From Peptoniphilus_A hominis (lineage in GTDB: Bacteria > Bacillota > Clostridia > Tissierellales > Peptoniphilaceae), in NCBI RefSeq assembly GCF_040096015.1, contig NZ_JBBMFO010000031.1, positions 1 to 23,118 of the forward strand: a stretch of 23,118 bases of DNA. Reading direction: 5' to 3'. Position numbers and translations under genes: made by a program. Every line of letters begins with the position of its first letter. The stretch's first letter is position 1. The notes below the pieces were generated by a model. That model ran no database searches and was not told the DNA's origin. It saw only the letters and a list, made by a program, of their open reading frames with translations. Below are positions 14,820-22,304 of this stretch, piece after piece.

Positions 14820-17110
14820 AGTTTTTATCAACTAGAAATTCCAACTTAAAAATATCAGCCAAGGAAGCAATTGTAAGGGGGATTTCTGATGACGGCGGAC
14901 TTTTTGTGCCAGAATCCTTTCCAAAATTTGACATAAGTAAAAATTTAAATCTAAAATACACTGACCTTGCCCACAAAATTTTGTCCCTATACTTGACGGA
15001 CTTTGACAGCGACGAACTTTTAAAGCTAATAGAAAAATCCTATGGGTCTTTTGAAGATGAAATTGCAAGGGTAACTTGTAAAAAAGATTTTTACCTAGAG
15101 CTTTATCATGGAAGGACTGCTGCCTTTAAGGACTTTGCTTTATGCCTTCTTCCCAACCTCTTGTCCTATGCCAAAAAATCTCTTGGCATAGAGGAAAAGA
15201 CTTTAATCCTCACTGCGACTTCTGGCGACACTGGAAAGGCTGCCCTTGAAGGATTTTACAACACAGAAAATATAGACATCTTAGTTTTATATCCAACAGA
15301 GGGAGTTTCTGCCATTCAAAAAAGACAAATGGACTCCACAGACTCACTGAACTCAAAGGTTATTTCCATTGACGGAAATTTTGATGACGCCCAGTCTGCT
15401 GTGAAGAAAATTTTTAAGGATGGAGACATAAAAGAAAAATTAAAGGAAAAAAATATTTACCTTTCCTCTGCCAATTCAATAAATATTGGAAGGCTTTTGC
15501 CACAAATTGTCTATTACTTTTATGCCTATGCTGATTTAGTAAGGGCAGAAAAAATTTCTTGTGGCCATAAAATTTCTTTCTGCGTGCCAACGGGAAACTT
15601 TGGCGACATCTTGGCTGGCTACTACGCAAGTAAAATGGGTCTTCCAATAGAAAAGCTAATCATAGCATCAAATTCAAATAATGTTTTAACAGACTTCTTT
15701 AAGACTGGAAGATACGATGCCAATAGGGCCCTTAAAAAAACAATATCGCCTTCCATGGACATTTTGATTTCAAGCAATTTGGAAAGACTAATCTATCACA
15801 AGTCATCTGATAAAATTGTGAGAGAAAAAATGAAAGAGCTTGCTGAAAATCATGTTTTTGAATTTAAAAATGACTTCAGTGAATTTTTGTGGGGCTATGC
15901 CAGTGAAGATGAAACAAAAGCTACTATTAAAAAGACTTTTAGGGAAGAAAATTATTTAATCGACCCCCACACAGCTGTGGCAAAGCACATAGTAGATGAG
16001 CTTTCCCTAAAAAATACAGTGATTCTTTCCACTGCCAGTCCCTATAAGTTTTCTTCATCAGTTTTATCTGCCCTTGGCGAAAAAGTATCACTTGATGAGT
16101 TTGAAAATATTGACGCCCTTTATGAAATCTCTGGCATAAAAATTCCTTCTGAAATAAAAAAATTAAGGGACAAAAAAATTATTCACAATACAAAAATAAA
16201 TAAAAACCAAATAGATGAAGAGGTTTTAAAATTTGCAAATCGCGGCAAGAGAATTGCTGTGCCTGCAACTTCTGCCAACCTTGGACCTGGCTTTGACACT
16301 CTTGGACTTGCCTTAAACTTATATAACACTTGTGAATTTAAAATAAGTGAAGATAGGAAGGCTTTTGAGGAAAACCTAAAAAATAATTTGATTTATGAAG
16401 CCTACGCCAAGAGCTTTGAGGTCTGTGGCGAAAAAATTGTCCCCCTAGAATTTAAACTAACATCAGACATACCCATGTCTCGTGGACTTGGCTCTTCTGC
16501 CTCCTGCGTAGTCATGGGGATAATGGCAGCCTTTGATGTCATGAAAAAAGATTTTGACAAAAAAGAAATTTTAAAAATTGCAACAGAAATGGAGGGGCAT
16601 CCTGACAATGTTTCACCAGCAATTTTTGGCGGAGCAACAGCAGCAATTTGTGATAAGGGTCAAGTTTTTGTTGAAAAATTTAAGCTTTCTCAAAAGATAA
16701 AATTTTTGGCACTAATACCTGACTTTAAGCTCAGCACAAAAGTGGCGCGAGAAGCACTGCCTAAGACTTACACTAGAGATGATGCAGTCTTTAATCTATC
16801 TCGCCTATCACTTTTGATTTTGTCACTGATTTCTGGCGACGAAGAAAATATAAAAGTTGCCCTAGAAGATAAAATTCACCAGCCTTACAGGTTTAAACTC
16901 ATACCAGAAATAGATGAAATAGAAAAAATTATAGGCGAAAGCCCTGCCCTTGGTCACTACCTAAGTGGTGCTGGCTCCACTATCATGATTTTATTGGACT
17001 CCGAAGACAAAAATTCTCAGGACTTCATAAAAAAGCAAGTAAATAAATTAAAGGGCGATTACAAGGTCTTGCCTCTTGAAATCGACAAGACTGGTGCCTT
17101 TATTATTTAA
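14816..17110 (+). CDS. thrCB: Fused threonine synthase - homoserine kinase
   Basis: One 764-residue protein carries both last steps to threonine. Residues 1 to about 465 are threonine synthase: an N-terminal SDDGGLFVPESFP signature, PLP-binding Lys105 in GRTAAFKDFAL, the TATSGDTGKAAL phosphate loop and VPTGNFGDILAGYYASK. Residues 479-764 are homoserine kinase of the GHMP family: RIAVPATSANLGPGFDTLG, the ATP loop RGLGSSAS (556-563), GHPDNVSPAIFGG and the C-terminal LSGAGSTIMILL. A short charged linker (about 466-478) joins them, with no stop or frameshift. Each half has close to its normal full length. The order is reversed relative to the reactions: the kinase makes O-phosphohomoserine, which the synthase uses. 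Start: ATG with GAGGAGG, overlapping hom by 4 bases. Both halves keep their key residues, so the fusion should be bifunctional. The combined symbol is descriptive. Confidence 0.93.
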   Translation: MKFLSTRNSNLKISAKEAIVRGISDDGGLFVPESFPKFDISKNLNLKYTDLAHKILSLYLTDFDSDELLKLIEKSYGSFEDEIARVTCKKDFYLELYHGRTAAFKDFALCLLPNLLSYAKKSLGIEEKTLILTATSGDTGKAALEGFYNTENIDILVLYPTEGVSAIQKRQMDSTDSLNSKVISIDGNFDDAQSAVKKIFKDGDIKEKLKEKNIYLSSANSINIGRLLPQIVYYFYAYADLVRAEKISCGHKISFCVPTGNFGDILAGYYASKMGLPIEKLIIASNSNNVLTDFFKTGRYDANRALKKTISPSMDILISSNLERLIYHKSSDKIVREKMKELAENHVFEFKNDFSEFLWGYASEDETKATIKKTFREENYLIDPHTAVAKHIVDELSLKNTVILSTASPYKFSSSVLSALGEKVSLDEFENIDALYEISGIKIPSEIKKLRDKKIIHNTKINKNQIDEEVLKFANRGKRIAVPATSANLGPGFDTLGLALNLYNTCEFKISEDRKAFEENLKNNLIYEAYAKSFEVCGEKIVPLEFKLTSDIPMSRGLGSSASCVVMGIMAAFDVMKKDFDKKEILKIATEMEGHPDNVSPAIFGGATAAICDKGQVFVEKFKLSQKIKFLALIPDFKLSTKVAREALPKTYTRDDAVFNLSRLSLLILSLISGDEENIKVALEDKIHQPYRFKLIPEIDEIEKIIGESPALGHYLSGAGSTIMILLDSEDKNSQDFIKKQVNKLKGDYKVLPLEIDKTGAFII

Positions 17111-17139
17111 AAAATTTGAAGAGTAAAAAATATTTTACA

Positions 17140-17165
17140 AAAGGTCGCATTGTCGACCTTTTTTT
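17140..17165 (+). terminator. terminator of the threonine operon
   Basis: AAAGGTCG-CATTGT-CGACCTTT forms an 8-bp stem with a 6-base loop, running into a T tract, about 30 bases after the thrCB stop. A typical intrinsic terminator. Confidence 0.9.
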
Positions 17166-17171
17166 CTTTAT

Positions 17172-17198
17172 TTGTGACATAAATCGTGCTATTATAAA
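17172..17198 (+). promoter_or_regulatory. possible promoter of the ECF S-component gene
   Basis: TTGTGA (17172-17177) and TATAAA (17193-17198) are 15 bases apart, a short spacer. It sits between the operon terminator and the next gene, which needs its own promoter, but the match is only fair. There is no room for a large riboswitch in the leader. Confidence 0.4.
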
Positions 17199-17223
17199 AT
17201 TAAGAAAATAAAAAGGAGCAATC

Positions 17224-17727
17224 ATGAAAAATTTTAAAGTAAAAGACTTAGTTATCACATCACTTTTTATCGCCCTCGTCTATGTATTTACATGGATTGT
17301 AAAAATTCAGCTGCCCTTTGCACCTAATGGAGGACTCATCCACCTTGGCAATGTTCCCTTCTTTTTAGCTGCAATATTCTTTGACAAAAGAGTTGGAATG
17401 ACAGCAGGCGCTCTCGGCATGGGACTCTTTGACCTCACAAGTGGCTGGGCAATGTGGTCTCCTATGACAGTTATATCTGCACTCATCATGGGTTACATAC
17501 TTAACAAATTTAATTACAAGCACTTGAAATTTGAAAATTTACTTCTTTCCTTTGTGCTAGTTGCCCTAGTAAAGGTTGTGGTTTATTACATTGGAGAAGT
17601 TTTTATACTCTCATCCTTTGTAACTCCACTGGCATCAATACCAGGCAACATAATTCAAATTGCAGTTTCATCTGTAATTGTACTTGTAGTATTAAAGCCA
17701 ATGGAAAAAGTTTTTAAAAATATTTAA
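17224..17727 (+). CDS. ECF transporter S component (substrate-binding membrane subunit)
   Basis: This 167-residue integral membrane protein has about five hydrophobic segments. It starts KDLVITSLFIALVYVFTW, followed by GGLIHLGNVPFFLAAIFF and KRVGMTAGALGMGLFD. These fit the ECF-type S-component family (PF07155-like, COG4720), small proteins that bind a vitamin or related nutrient and dock onto a shared EcfAAT energising module encoded elsewhere. The substrate cannot be read from the sequence. The ATG follows AAGGAG. The gene is alone between two terminators, so it is probably monocistronic. Confidence 0.8.
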   Translation: MKNFKVKDLVITSLFIALVYVFTWIVKIQLPFAPNGGLIHLGNVPFFLAAIFFDKRVGMTAGALGMGLFDLTSGWAMWSPMTVISALIMGYILNKFNYKHLKFENLLLSFVLVALVKVVVYYIGEVFILSSFVTPLASIPGNIIQIAVSSVIVLVVLKPMEKVFKNI

Positions 17728-17733
17728 GCATGA

Positions 17734-17761
17734 AAAAAGATAGGTCCTCGCCTATCTTTTT
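17734..17761. terminator. bidirectional terminator between ECF gene and hslO
   Basis: AAAAAGATAGG-TCCTCG-CCTATCTTTTT is a perfect 11-bp stem. It is followed by T-rich sequence on plus and by a T run on minus, so it can end both converging transcripts. Confidence 0.88.
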
Positions 17762-17778
17762 ATTTTGCAAATTTTTAC

Positions 17779-18699
17779 TTAAAAATTATCATGAATAACA
17801 ATTTCTCTATTTTTATTTATGTCCTCTGCCTTTTTTAGCATTCTCTCTAAGTCACTTTCGTCAAAATCATAGACCTTGTCGCAGAAGTAGCAGGAGACTT
17901 CAGCCTTTTTGTCTTCTCTTAAAATTTCTTCAATTTCCCTGGGACCAACAGATACAATTGCATCTTCAACCTTTTCGCGAGAGCAGTTGCACTTGTAAGT
18001 GATCTCTCTCTTTTCAAGAATTTTAAAATCAATGTCCTTCATGAGGATTTCAATTAATTTTTCCGCGTCGTGATACTCATCTAAAATTGAAGTGACACTT
18101 GGAAGGCCCTTTAAATTTTCTTCAAGCTTAGAAATTTGCTCTTCAGTGGCATCGGGCATGAGCTGAATAATAAAACCACCAGCAGCCTTTATTGAATAGT
18201 CCACATCAACGAGAACTCCTAAACCAACAGCTGATGGCACTTGGTCAGACTGTAGAAAATATACTGCAAGATCCTCTGCAATCTCTCCAGTAGTTAGATT
18301 AACTGTTCCTGTGTAGGGCTTTTTCATGCCCGTATCCATGACAAGAGTTAAGTTACCTTCGCCAACAATTCCAGCCACATCAATTTTGCCGTCGGCTTCC
18401 CTTATAGGAAGGTCAGCCCCAGGATTTGTAACATAACCCTTTACATAGCCGTCATTTTTGCAAGTTGCAACAATTTTTCCAGCAGGTCCATTGCCGTTAA
18501 TGGAAAGAGTTATGGAGTCCTTTTCATTTTTTTGCCATGAGCCAATAATTGCTGCAGCTGTTAAAACTCTACCTAGGGCAGCACTTGTAGTCTTTGATAA
18601 TTTATGAATCTTCGCCGCCTCTTCCACTACATCAGTGGTAATGGCAGCAGAAATTTTTATAGTTTCACTTTCATCTATTGCTCTTAAAATATATCCCAA
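17779..18699 (-). CDS. hslO: Hsp33 redox-regulated chaperone
   Basis: Hsp33 is a cytosolic holdase chaperone switched on by oxidation and unfolding. The 306-residue length is normal. The N-terminal core includes NGNGPAGKIVATCKNDGYVKG (split: GPAGKIVATC at 71-80, then DGYVKGYV) and the QSDQVPSAVGLGV region. The C-terminal redox switch has the zinc ligands CNC (237, 239) and CYFC (270, 273), all four present. The start is TTG (LGYILRAIDE read as MGYILRAIDE), with AGGAGG five bases upstream. A hairpin and T7 tract of the preceding gene touch this ribosome site, leaving no room for a private promoter right upstream. Expression must come from readthrough or from a promoter inside yoeB. Confidence 0.95.
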   Translation of the reverse strand: MGYILRAIDESETIKISAAITTDVVEEAAKIHKLSKTTSAALGRVLTAAAIIGSWQKNEKDSITLSINGNGPAGKIVATCKNDGYVKGYVTNPGADLPIREADGKIDVAGIVGEGNLTLVMDTGMKKPYTGTVNLTTGEIAEDLAVYFLQSDQVPSAVGLGVLVDVDYSIKAAGGFIIQLMPDATEEQISKLEENLKGLPSVTSILDEYHDAEKLIEILMKDIDFKILEKREITYKCNCSREKVEDAIVSVGPREIEEILREDKKAEVSCYFCDKVYDFDESDLERMLKKAEDINKNREIVIHDNF

Positions 18700-18710
18700 A
18701 TTTTCCTCCT

Positions 18711-18734
18711 AAAAAAAGATAGCCTCTGCTATCT
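18711..18734 (-). terminator. terminator or attenuator hairpin between yoeB and hslO
   Basis: On the minus strand AGATAG-CAGAGG-CTATCT is followed by seven T. The stem overlaps the yoeB stop codon, and the T run is directly followed by the AGGAGG of hslO. It looks like an intrinsic terminator of the toxin-antitoxin unit that partial readthrough must pass to express hslO. Confidence 0.7.
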
Positions 18735-18995
18735 ATTTTTCTTATAATGTTCTGAACAGGAAATTATAATTAACAAATCTCCTTCAATTTTGTAAATAAG
18801 TCTATCTTCTTTATTAATTCTCCTGGACCAATATCCGCTTAATTGGTAGCGCAAAGGCTCAGGCTTTCCAATGCCCTCGTAGGGGTTTCTCATAATATCT
18901 TTTATTAATTCATTTATTCTCTTTAAAGTTTTTTTGTCAGTATTTTGCCAGGACAAATATTCCAAAAAAGCCTTGTCGTGAAATAATATTTTCAT
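18729..18995 (-). CDS. yoeB: YoeB/Txe-family mRNA interferase toxin
   Basis: YoeB cleaves mRNA at the ribosomal A site and stops growth when the antitoxin is lost. The 88-residue protein has a family-typical length and matches across its sequence (FLEYLSWQNTDKKTLKRINELI, in parts; then GIGKPEPLRYQLSGYWSRRI and DRLIYKI). The known catalytic set Glu46, Arg65, His83 and Tyr84 of the E. coli enzyme falls at exactly the same numbers here, so the toxin should be active. It overlaps yefM by four bases (ATGA), the usual coupled arrangement. Confidence 0.94.
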   Translation of the reverse strand: MKILFHDKAFLEYLSWQNTDKKTLKRINELIKDIMRNPYEGIGKPEPLRYQLSGYWSRRINKEDRLIYKIEGDLLIIISCSEHYKKNR

Positions 18996-19249
18996 TCTAT
19001 GTCAATGAGTTCTCTTTCTTTATAAATTCCTTTTTCAACGTCCTCTGCTCTTTGTATTAATTCTTTATAATACTTTGGATCTTTCATGATATGAGCATTT
19101 TCTATTAAATTATTGTATTCATCTAAACTTATTACAACAACATTTTTGTCATCTTTTCTTGTAACCAAAACTGTTTCCATATCATTAACGGCTGCGTCGC
19201 AATAATCTTTCAAATTCTTTCTAAGTTCACTATAATTAACAGCTAACAT
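18992..19249 (-). CDS. yefM: YefM/Phd-family antitoxin
   Basis: YefM binds and neutralises YoeB and represses its own operon. The 85-residue protein has the Phd/YefM N-terminal DNA-binding fold (MLAVNYSELRKNLKDYCDAA, then VLVTRKDDKNVVVISLDEYNNL) and a C-terminal acidic tail that would wrap around the toxin. The ATG follows GAGGTG. The promoter and a TGTACA-type operator lie just upstream at 19270-19298. Confidence 0.94.
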   Translation of the reverse strand: MLAVNYSELRKNLKDYCDAAVNDMETVLVTRKDDKNVVVISLDEYNNLIENAHIMKDPKYYKELIQRAEDVEKGIYKERELIDIE

Positions 19250-19269
19250 AAGCTCACCTCTTTAAAGAT

Positions 19270-19298
19270 ATTGTACAACATCTTGTACTCTATTGCAA
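19270..19298 (-). promoter_or_regulatory. yefM-yoeB promoter with overlapping operator
   Basis: On the minus strand TTGCAA (19293-19298), a 17-base spacer and TACAAT (19270-19275) form a good promoter. Inside it lies the inverted repeat GTACAA-CATC-TTGTAC (19273-19288), and the palindrome TTGTACAA (19271-19278) contains TGTACA, the core known for E. coli YefM operators. Repressor bound there would cover the -10. The promoter begins two bases after the methyltransferase stop codon. Confidence 0.8.
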
Positions 19299-19299
19299 T

Positions 19300-20034
19300 C
19301 TACTTATAAAATTTTCTAGCGACAAGAGTGTATCTTGAAGTTTCTTCTCCCGCCTCTTTAAACTCATAGTCGTCGTAAACTTCTAGGTCCTTAAATCCAA
19401 TTTTTTCCAACAAATTTTTCACCAAGCTTAAGTCGTATGCCCTCTCTAAATGTTCTTCGTAAAATCTCTTGTAGTCATTGTCCTTTATATTTCTAAAAAA
19501 ATTAACTCCGTAGGTGTTTAATTTTTCTTCTTCATCGTAGATATTTTCCCAAATATATAAGACATCATCCACTTCGTCCACTGTCACTGGGGGAATATTT
19601 TTGAACTTGTATTCTGAATTGAGGTCAAAAATAAAAATTCCATCTTCCTTTAAGTGAGCGTAAGTAGATTTTAATGCAGCCTCAAAGTCCCTCTCATCTG
19701 TCAGGTAATTTAGGCTGTCGCCAACGGAAATTATTGCATCATAAGTTGATGGTGCAGAAAATCCCGCCATATTTTGCTTGAATAATTTTAAATTTTTACT
19801 TCTTATTTTATTTTCGCAGACGCTTAACATGTCGTCGGATAAGTCAAAGGCATGAAGCTTGTAGTCCTTTGCCAACTTTTCTGTCAGTCCACCTGTGCCA
19901 CAAGCCATTTCTAAAATTAATTTAGGCTCTAGAGACTTTTTCCCTAGAACCTCCCTTATAAATTTATAAATTTTCTCGTAGTCAAGATCGTACATGAGCT
20001 TGTCGTAAAAATATGCGAAATCTCCATACATCAT
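19300..20034 (-). CDS. Class I SAM-dependent methyltransferase
   Basis: The 244-residue protein has the Rossmann methyltransferase motifs: LILEMACGTGGLTEKLA (motif I, SAM binding), then HAFDLSDDMLSVC (motif II acidic residue), YDAIISVGDSLNYL (motif IV region) and LKEDGIFIFDLN (motif VI). The N-terminus YGDFAYFYDKLMYDLDY is typical of a widespread Bacillota methyltransferase group of unknown substrate. Its ATG overlaps the cobB stop by four bases (ATGA), so translation is probably coupled; a second in-frame Met follows immediately. The substrate is not predictable. Confidence 0.85.
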   Translation of the reverse strand: MMYGDFAYFYDKLMYDLDYEKIYKFIREVLGKKSLEPKLILEMACGTGGLTEKLAKDYKLHAFDLSDDMLSVCENKIRSKNLKLFKQNMAGFSAPSTYDAIISVGDSLNYLTDERDFEAALKSTYAHLKEDGIFIFDLNSEYKFKNIPPVTVDEVDDVLYIWENIYDEEEKLNTYGVNFFRNIKDNDYKRFYEEHLERAYDLSLVKNLLEKIGFKDLEVYDDYEFKEAGEETSRYTLVARKFYK

Positions 20035-20768
20035 TTTCTATTTTCAAGCTCCTTTAAAATTTCTTTTAAGACCCTTGAAGAATTTTCGTGAATAACTACA
20101 TCTGCTCGCCTATCCATTGGCGTAGGGTCATTATTTATTATGATTAAGTGGTCCACATAGTTTGGCAAAAAGTTTACTGGAGAAACTGTAAGTGATGAGC
20201 CAACAACTATTAGGGTGTCTGTGTCATTAAGCTCTCTTGCTCCCCTGTCGAAGTCGTCGGGCATCATGTCGCCAAACATTACAACATTTGGACGGATTGT
20301 GCCGCCGCAATGGTCGCACTTAGGTGGGATTTCTCCTCTTTCAACTTTTTCACGCATAAGGGCGAAGGGATATTCCCTGCCACATTTCATGCAGTGAGTG
20401 CCACGAGTTTCCCCATGGACTTCGTAAATATTTTTTGAGCCAGCCTTGGCGTGAAGGTTGTCGATGTTTTGCGTAATTATGCCTGCAAGAAAGCCTTCCT
20501 CTTCCATTTTTGCCAATGCCTTGTGTCCATCATTGGGCTTTTGGTCGTTTAAGTCCTCAAGAATTTTGTAACCTTCCTTATAAAAAATTTCTGGATGGTT
20601 TATTAGTCTATCCTTGGAAAGGGCAAGCATGGGGTCCATCTTGGAATAATAGCCAGAGGAAGATCTAAAGTCAGGTATGCCTGAATCTGTAGAAATTCCT
20701 GCGCCAGTTAGGGCAAAAACTTTTTTTGACCTTAAAATTAAATCAGCTGCTTCTCTTATCTTATCCAT
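20031..20768 (-). CDS. cobB: NAD-dependent protein deacylase, sirtuin
   Basis: Sir2-family enzymes remove acyl groups from lysines using NAD. The 245-residue protein has GAGISTDSGIPDFRS (22-36), TQNIDNLH with Asn101/Asp103, catalytic His118 in VHGE, and the zinc ligands Cys126/129 and Cys151/154. VGSSLTVSPVNFLP completes the NAD site. No Tyr/Arg desuccinylase signature was checked in detail, so acyl preference is open. Start: ATG with AGGAGG. It lies 10 bases after the CPBP gene and overlaps the methyltransferase start. Confidence 0.95.
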   Translation of the reverse strand: MDKIREAADLILRSKKVFALTGAGISTDSGIPDFRSSSGYYSKMDPMLALSKDRLINHPEIFYKEGYKILEDLNDQKPNDGHKALAKMEEEGFLAGIITQNIDNLHAKAGSKNIYEVHGETRGTHCMKCGREYPFALMREKVERGEIPPKCDHCGGTIRPNVVMFGDMMPDDFDRGARELNDTDTLIVVGSSLTVSPVNFLPNYVDHLIIINNDPTPMDRRADVVIHENSSRVLKEILKELENRK

Positions 20769-20778
20769 ATCCTACCTC

Positions 20779-21693
20779 CTAAAAAACAATGTAGTGATAG
20801 ATGAAATACAAAATCACAAGGGCAATTATTGGCACGAAGTTAAATAAATCAATGCCTTCCACATCTCTATACCTAATTTTTATTTCCACATCCTCTTGAT
20901 TTTCCTTTTTCAAATTTTTAAGTATTAGTCTAATTAAAATCACAGAAAAAATTGAAACTACAATAAGTAAAATTATAATTGAAAGCTCAAGAGAGCCAAT
21001 TTCGCGAGAAAGTTTTGTCTTGCGCAAAAATTCAAAGAGCCTTTCATTGACATATCTTGCCGTCAAAACTGCAATGACATTGTTGACAAAGTGCGCCACT
21101 ATGGCTGGGATTATTGAACCAGTAACTTCTATTAAACTTGAAAACAAAAGTCCCAACAAGAAGGGGGCGATAAAATTTTGTATGTCAAAGTGAAATAGAG
21201 CGAAGACAAGACCAGATACCACTATGGCAAACTTCTCCCCATAGACATTATAGGCATTAGTAAGAGTTCCCCTGAAGAAAACTTCTTCGCAAATAGCAGG
21301 CACTAGGCACATAAATATTAAATAATTAAAAATTGGAACATTTTGCAGCATTAACTCCATGGGGAAATTTTTGTATTCAATAAAATTTGAAAGAAGGGAC
21401 AAAAATATTCCATTTAAGAGTAAAATCACTGGGTAGGACAAAATCACAAGTATAATTGTCTTTAAAATGCTCTCACCAGAAATCTTTTTAATTTTTAAAA
21501 CCTCTTTAATATTTCCCGTTGAAGAAATAAGAATTGCTGGGATTAAAATTATAAAAATTTCCGTAATAAAAGTTCCCCAAAAGCTGTATTTCTCTTGAAT
21601 ATTAAAACCAAAGGTCAAAAAAATAATTGCAAGCACAAGAGTCAAGGAATTGACGCTCATGACATTTAAATTTTTCTTTTTATATCTTTTCAT
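20779..21693 (-). CDS. CPBP-family intramembrane glutamic protease
   Basis: This 304-residue membrane protein has about eight hydrophobic segments and the CPBP/CAAX-protease (Abi) motifs: EEVFFRG with Glu136, Glu137 and Arg141, then FALFHF with His168 and HFVNN with His201/Asn205. Family members cut prenylated or other membrane peptides or act in bacteriocin self-immunity; the substrate here is unknown. I chose the ATG at 21693 because AAGGA precedes it; the frame is open 17 codons upstream into hpt but without similarity. It overlaps the hpt end by 14 bases. The C-terminus holds a charged stretch and a last hydrophobic helix. Confidence 0.85.
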   Translation of the reverse strand: MKRYKKKNLNVMSVNSLTLVLAIIFLTFGFNIQEKYSFWGTFITEIFIILIPAILISSTGNIKEVLKIKKISGESILKTIILVILSYPVILLLNGIFLSLLSNFIEYKNFPMELMLQNVPIFNYLIFMCLVPAICEEVFFRGTLTNAYNVYGEKFAIVVSGLVFALFHFDIQNFIAPFLLGLLFSSLIEVTGSIIPAIVAHFVNNVIAVLTARYVNERLFEFLRKTKLSREIGSLELSIIILLIVVSIFSVILIRLILKNLKKENQEDVEIKIRYRDVEGIDLFNFVPIIALVILYFIYHYIVF

Positions 21694-22207
21694 TTTTTTC
21701 CTTATAAGTGTAGATGTAAGGCACATTCCTGTAGTGGTCGCCATAATTTAAACCGTAACCAACAATAAAAATATCATCAATTTCAAAGCCAACATAGTCA
21801 GAAGATACATTTGCCTCTCTCCTTGAAGGCTTGTCAAGTAAGACGCAAGTCTTTAAGGACTTTGGCTTGTAGCTTAAAAGTTTTTCCTTCACTGCATAAA
21901 GAGTGTTTCCCGTGTCTAAAATGTCATCTACAACAAGGACATCTCTGCCCTCTATATTTGTGCGTAGGTCTGTCAAAAATCTCACCTCTCCACTGGAAGA
22001 CTCACTGTGCCCATAGGATGAAGTTGTGAGAAAATCTATTTCAACTAATTTATCAATCTCTCTAACTAAATCTGCGGCAAAAATAAAGCTGCCTCTCAAA
22101 AGAGAAATGACTACGAAATTATCGTCAAAGTCTTCTGTAATTCTTTTGCCCAGACTTTCTACCTTTTCCTTTATCTCTTGACGAGAAAATAAAATTTGTC
22201 TTTCCAT
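21680..22207 (-). CDS. hpt: Hypoxanthine-guanine phosphoribosyltransferase
   Basis: Hpt salvages hypoxanthine and guanine to IMP and GMP with PRPP. The 175-residue protein has the PRPP loop LVVDDILDTGNTL (91-103), the SLLRGSFIFAADL PPi loop (35-47) and the C-terminal VGYGLNYGDHYRNVPYI. The length is typical. The start ATG has GGTGGAGG upstream. It is first in a minus-strand run (hpt, CPBP, cobB, methyltransferase) with overlaps or a 10-base gap. In many Bacillota hpt lies next to tilS and ftsH, which are not seen here. Confidence 0.96.
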   Translation of the reverse strand: MERQILFSRQEIKEKVESLGKRITEDFDDNFVVISLLRGSFIFAADLVREIDKLVEIDFLTTSSYGHSESSSGEVRFLTDLRTNIEGRDVLVVDDILDTGNTLYAVKEKLLSYKPKSLKTCVLLDKPSRREANVSSDYVGFEIDDIFIVGYGLNYGDHYRNVPYIYTYKEKNEKI

Positions 22208-22222
22208 AATTCCTCCACCTAC

Positions 22223-22236
22223 ATTATATCAAAAAA
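22223..22236 (-). promoter_or_regulatory. hpt promoter (extended -10)
   Basis: On the minus strand TGATATAAT gives a full TATAAT (22223-22228) with the extended TG element. A clear -35 was not found at the right distance. The site is directly before the hpt ribosome site. Confidence 0.55.
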
Positions 22237-22256
22237 TGGCAAAAATTCATCTTTAA

Positions 22257-22286
22257 TTGCTATTGTTAGCCCTGCTTTGGTATAAT
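22257..22286 (+). promoter_or_regulatory. promoter of the DUF4364 gene
   Basis: TTGCTA (22257-22262), an 18-base spacer and TATAAT (22281-22286), with TGG just before it forming an extended -10. It diverges from the hpt promoter within 60 bases. Confidence 0.7.
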
Positions 22287-22304
22287 TTAAGAGAAGGTGA
22301 TAAT

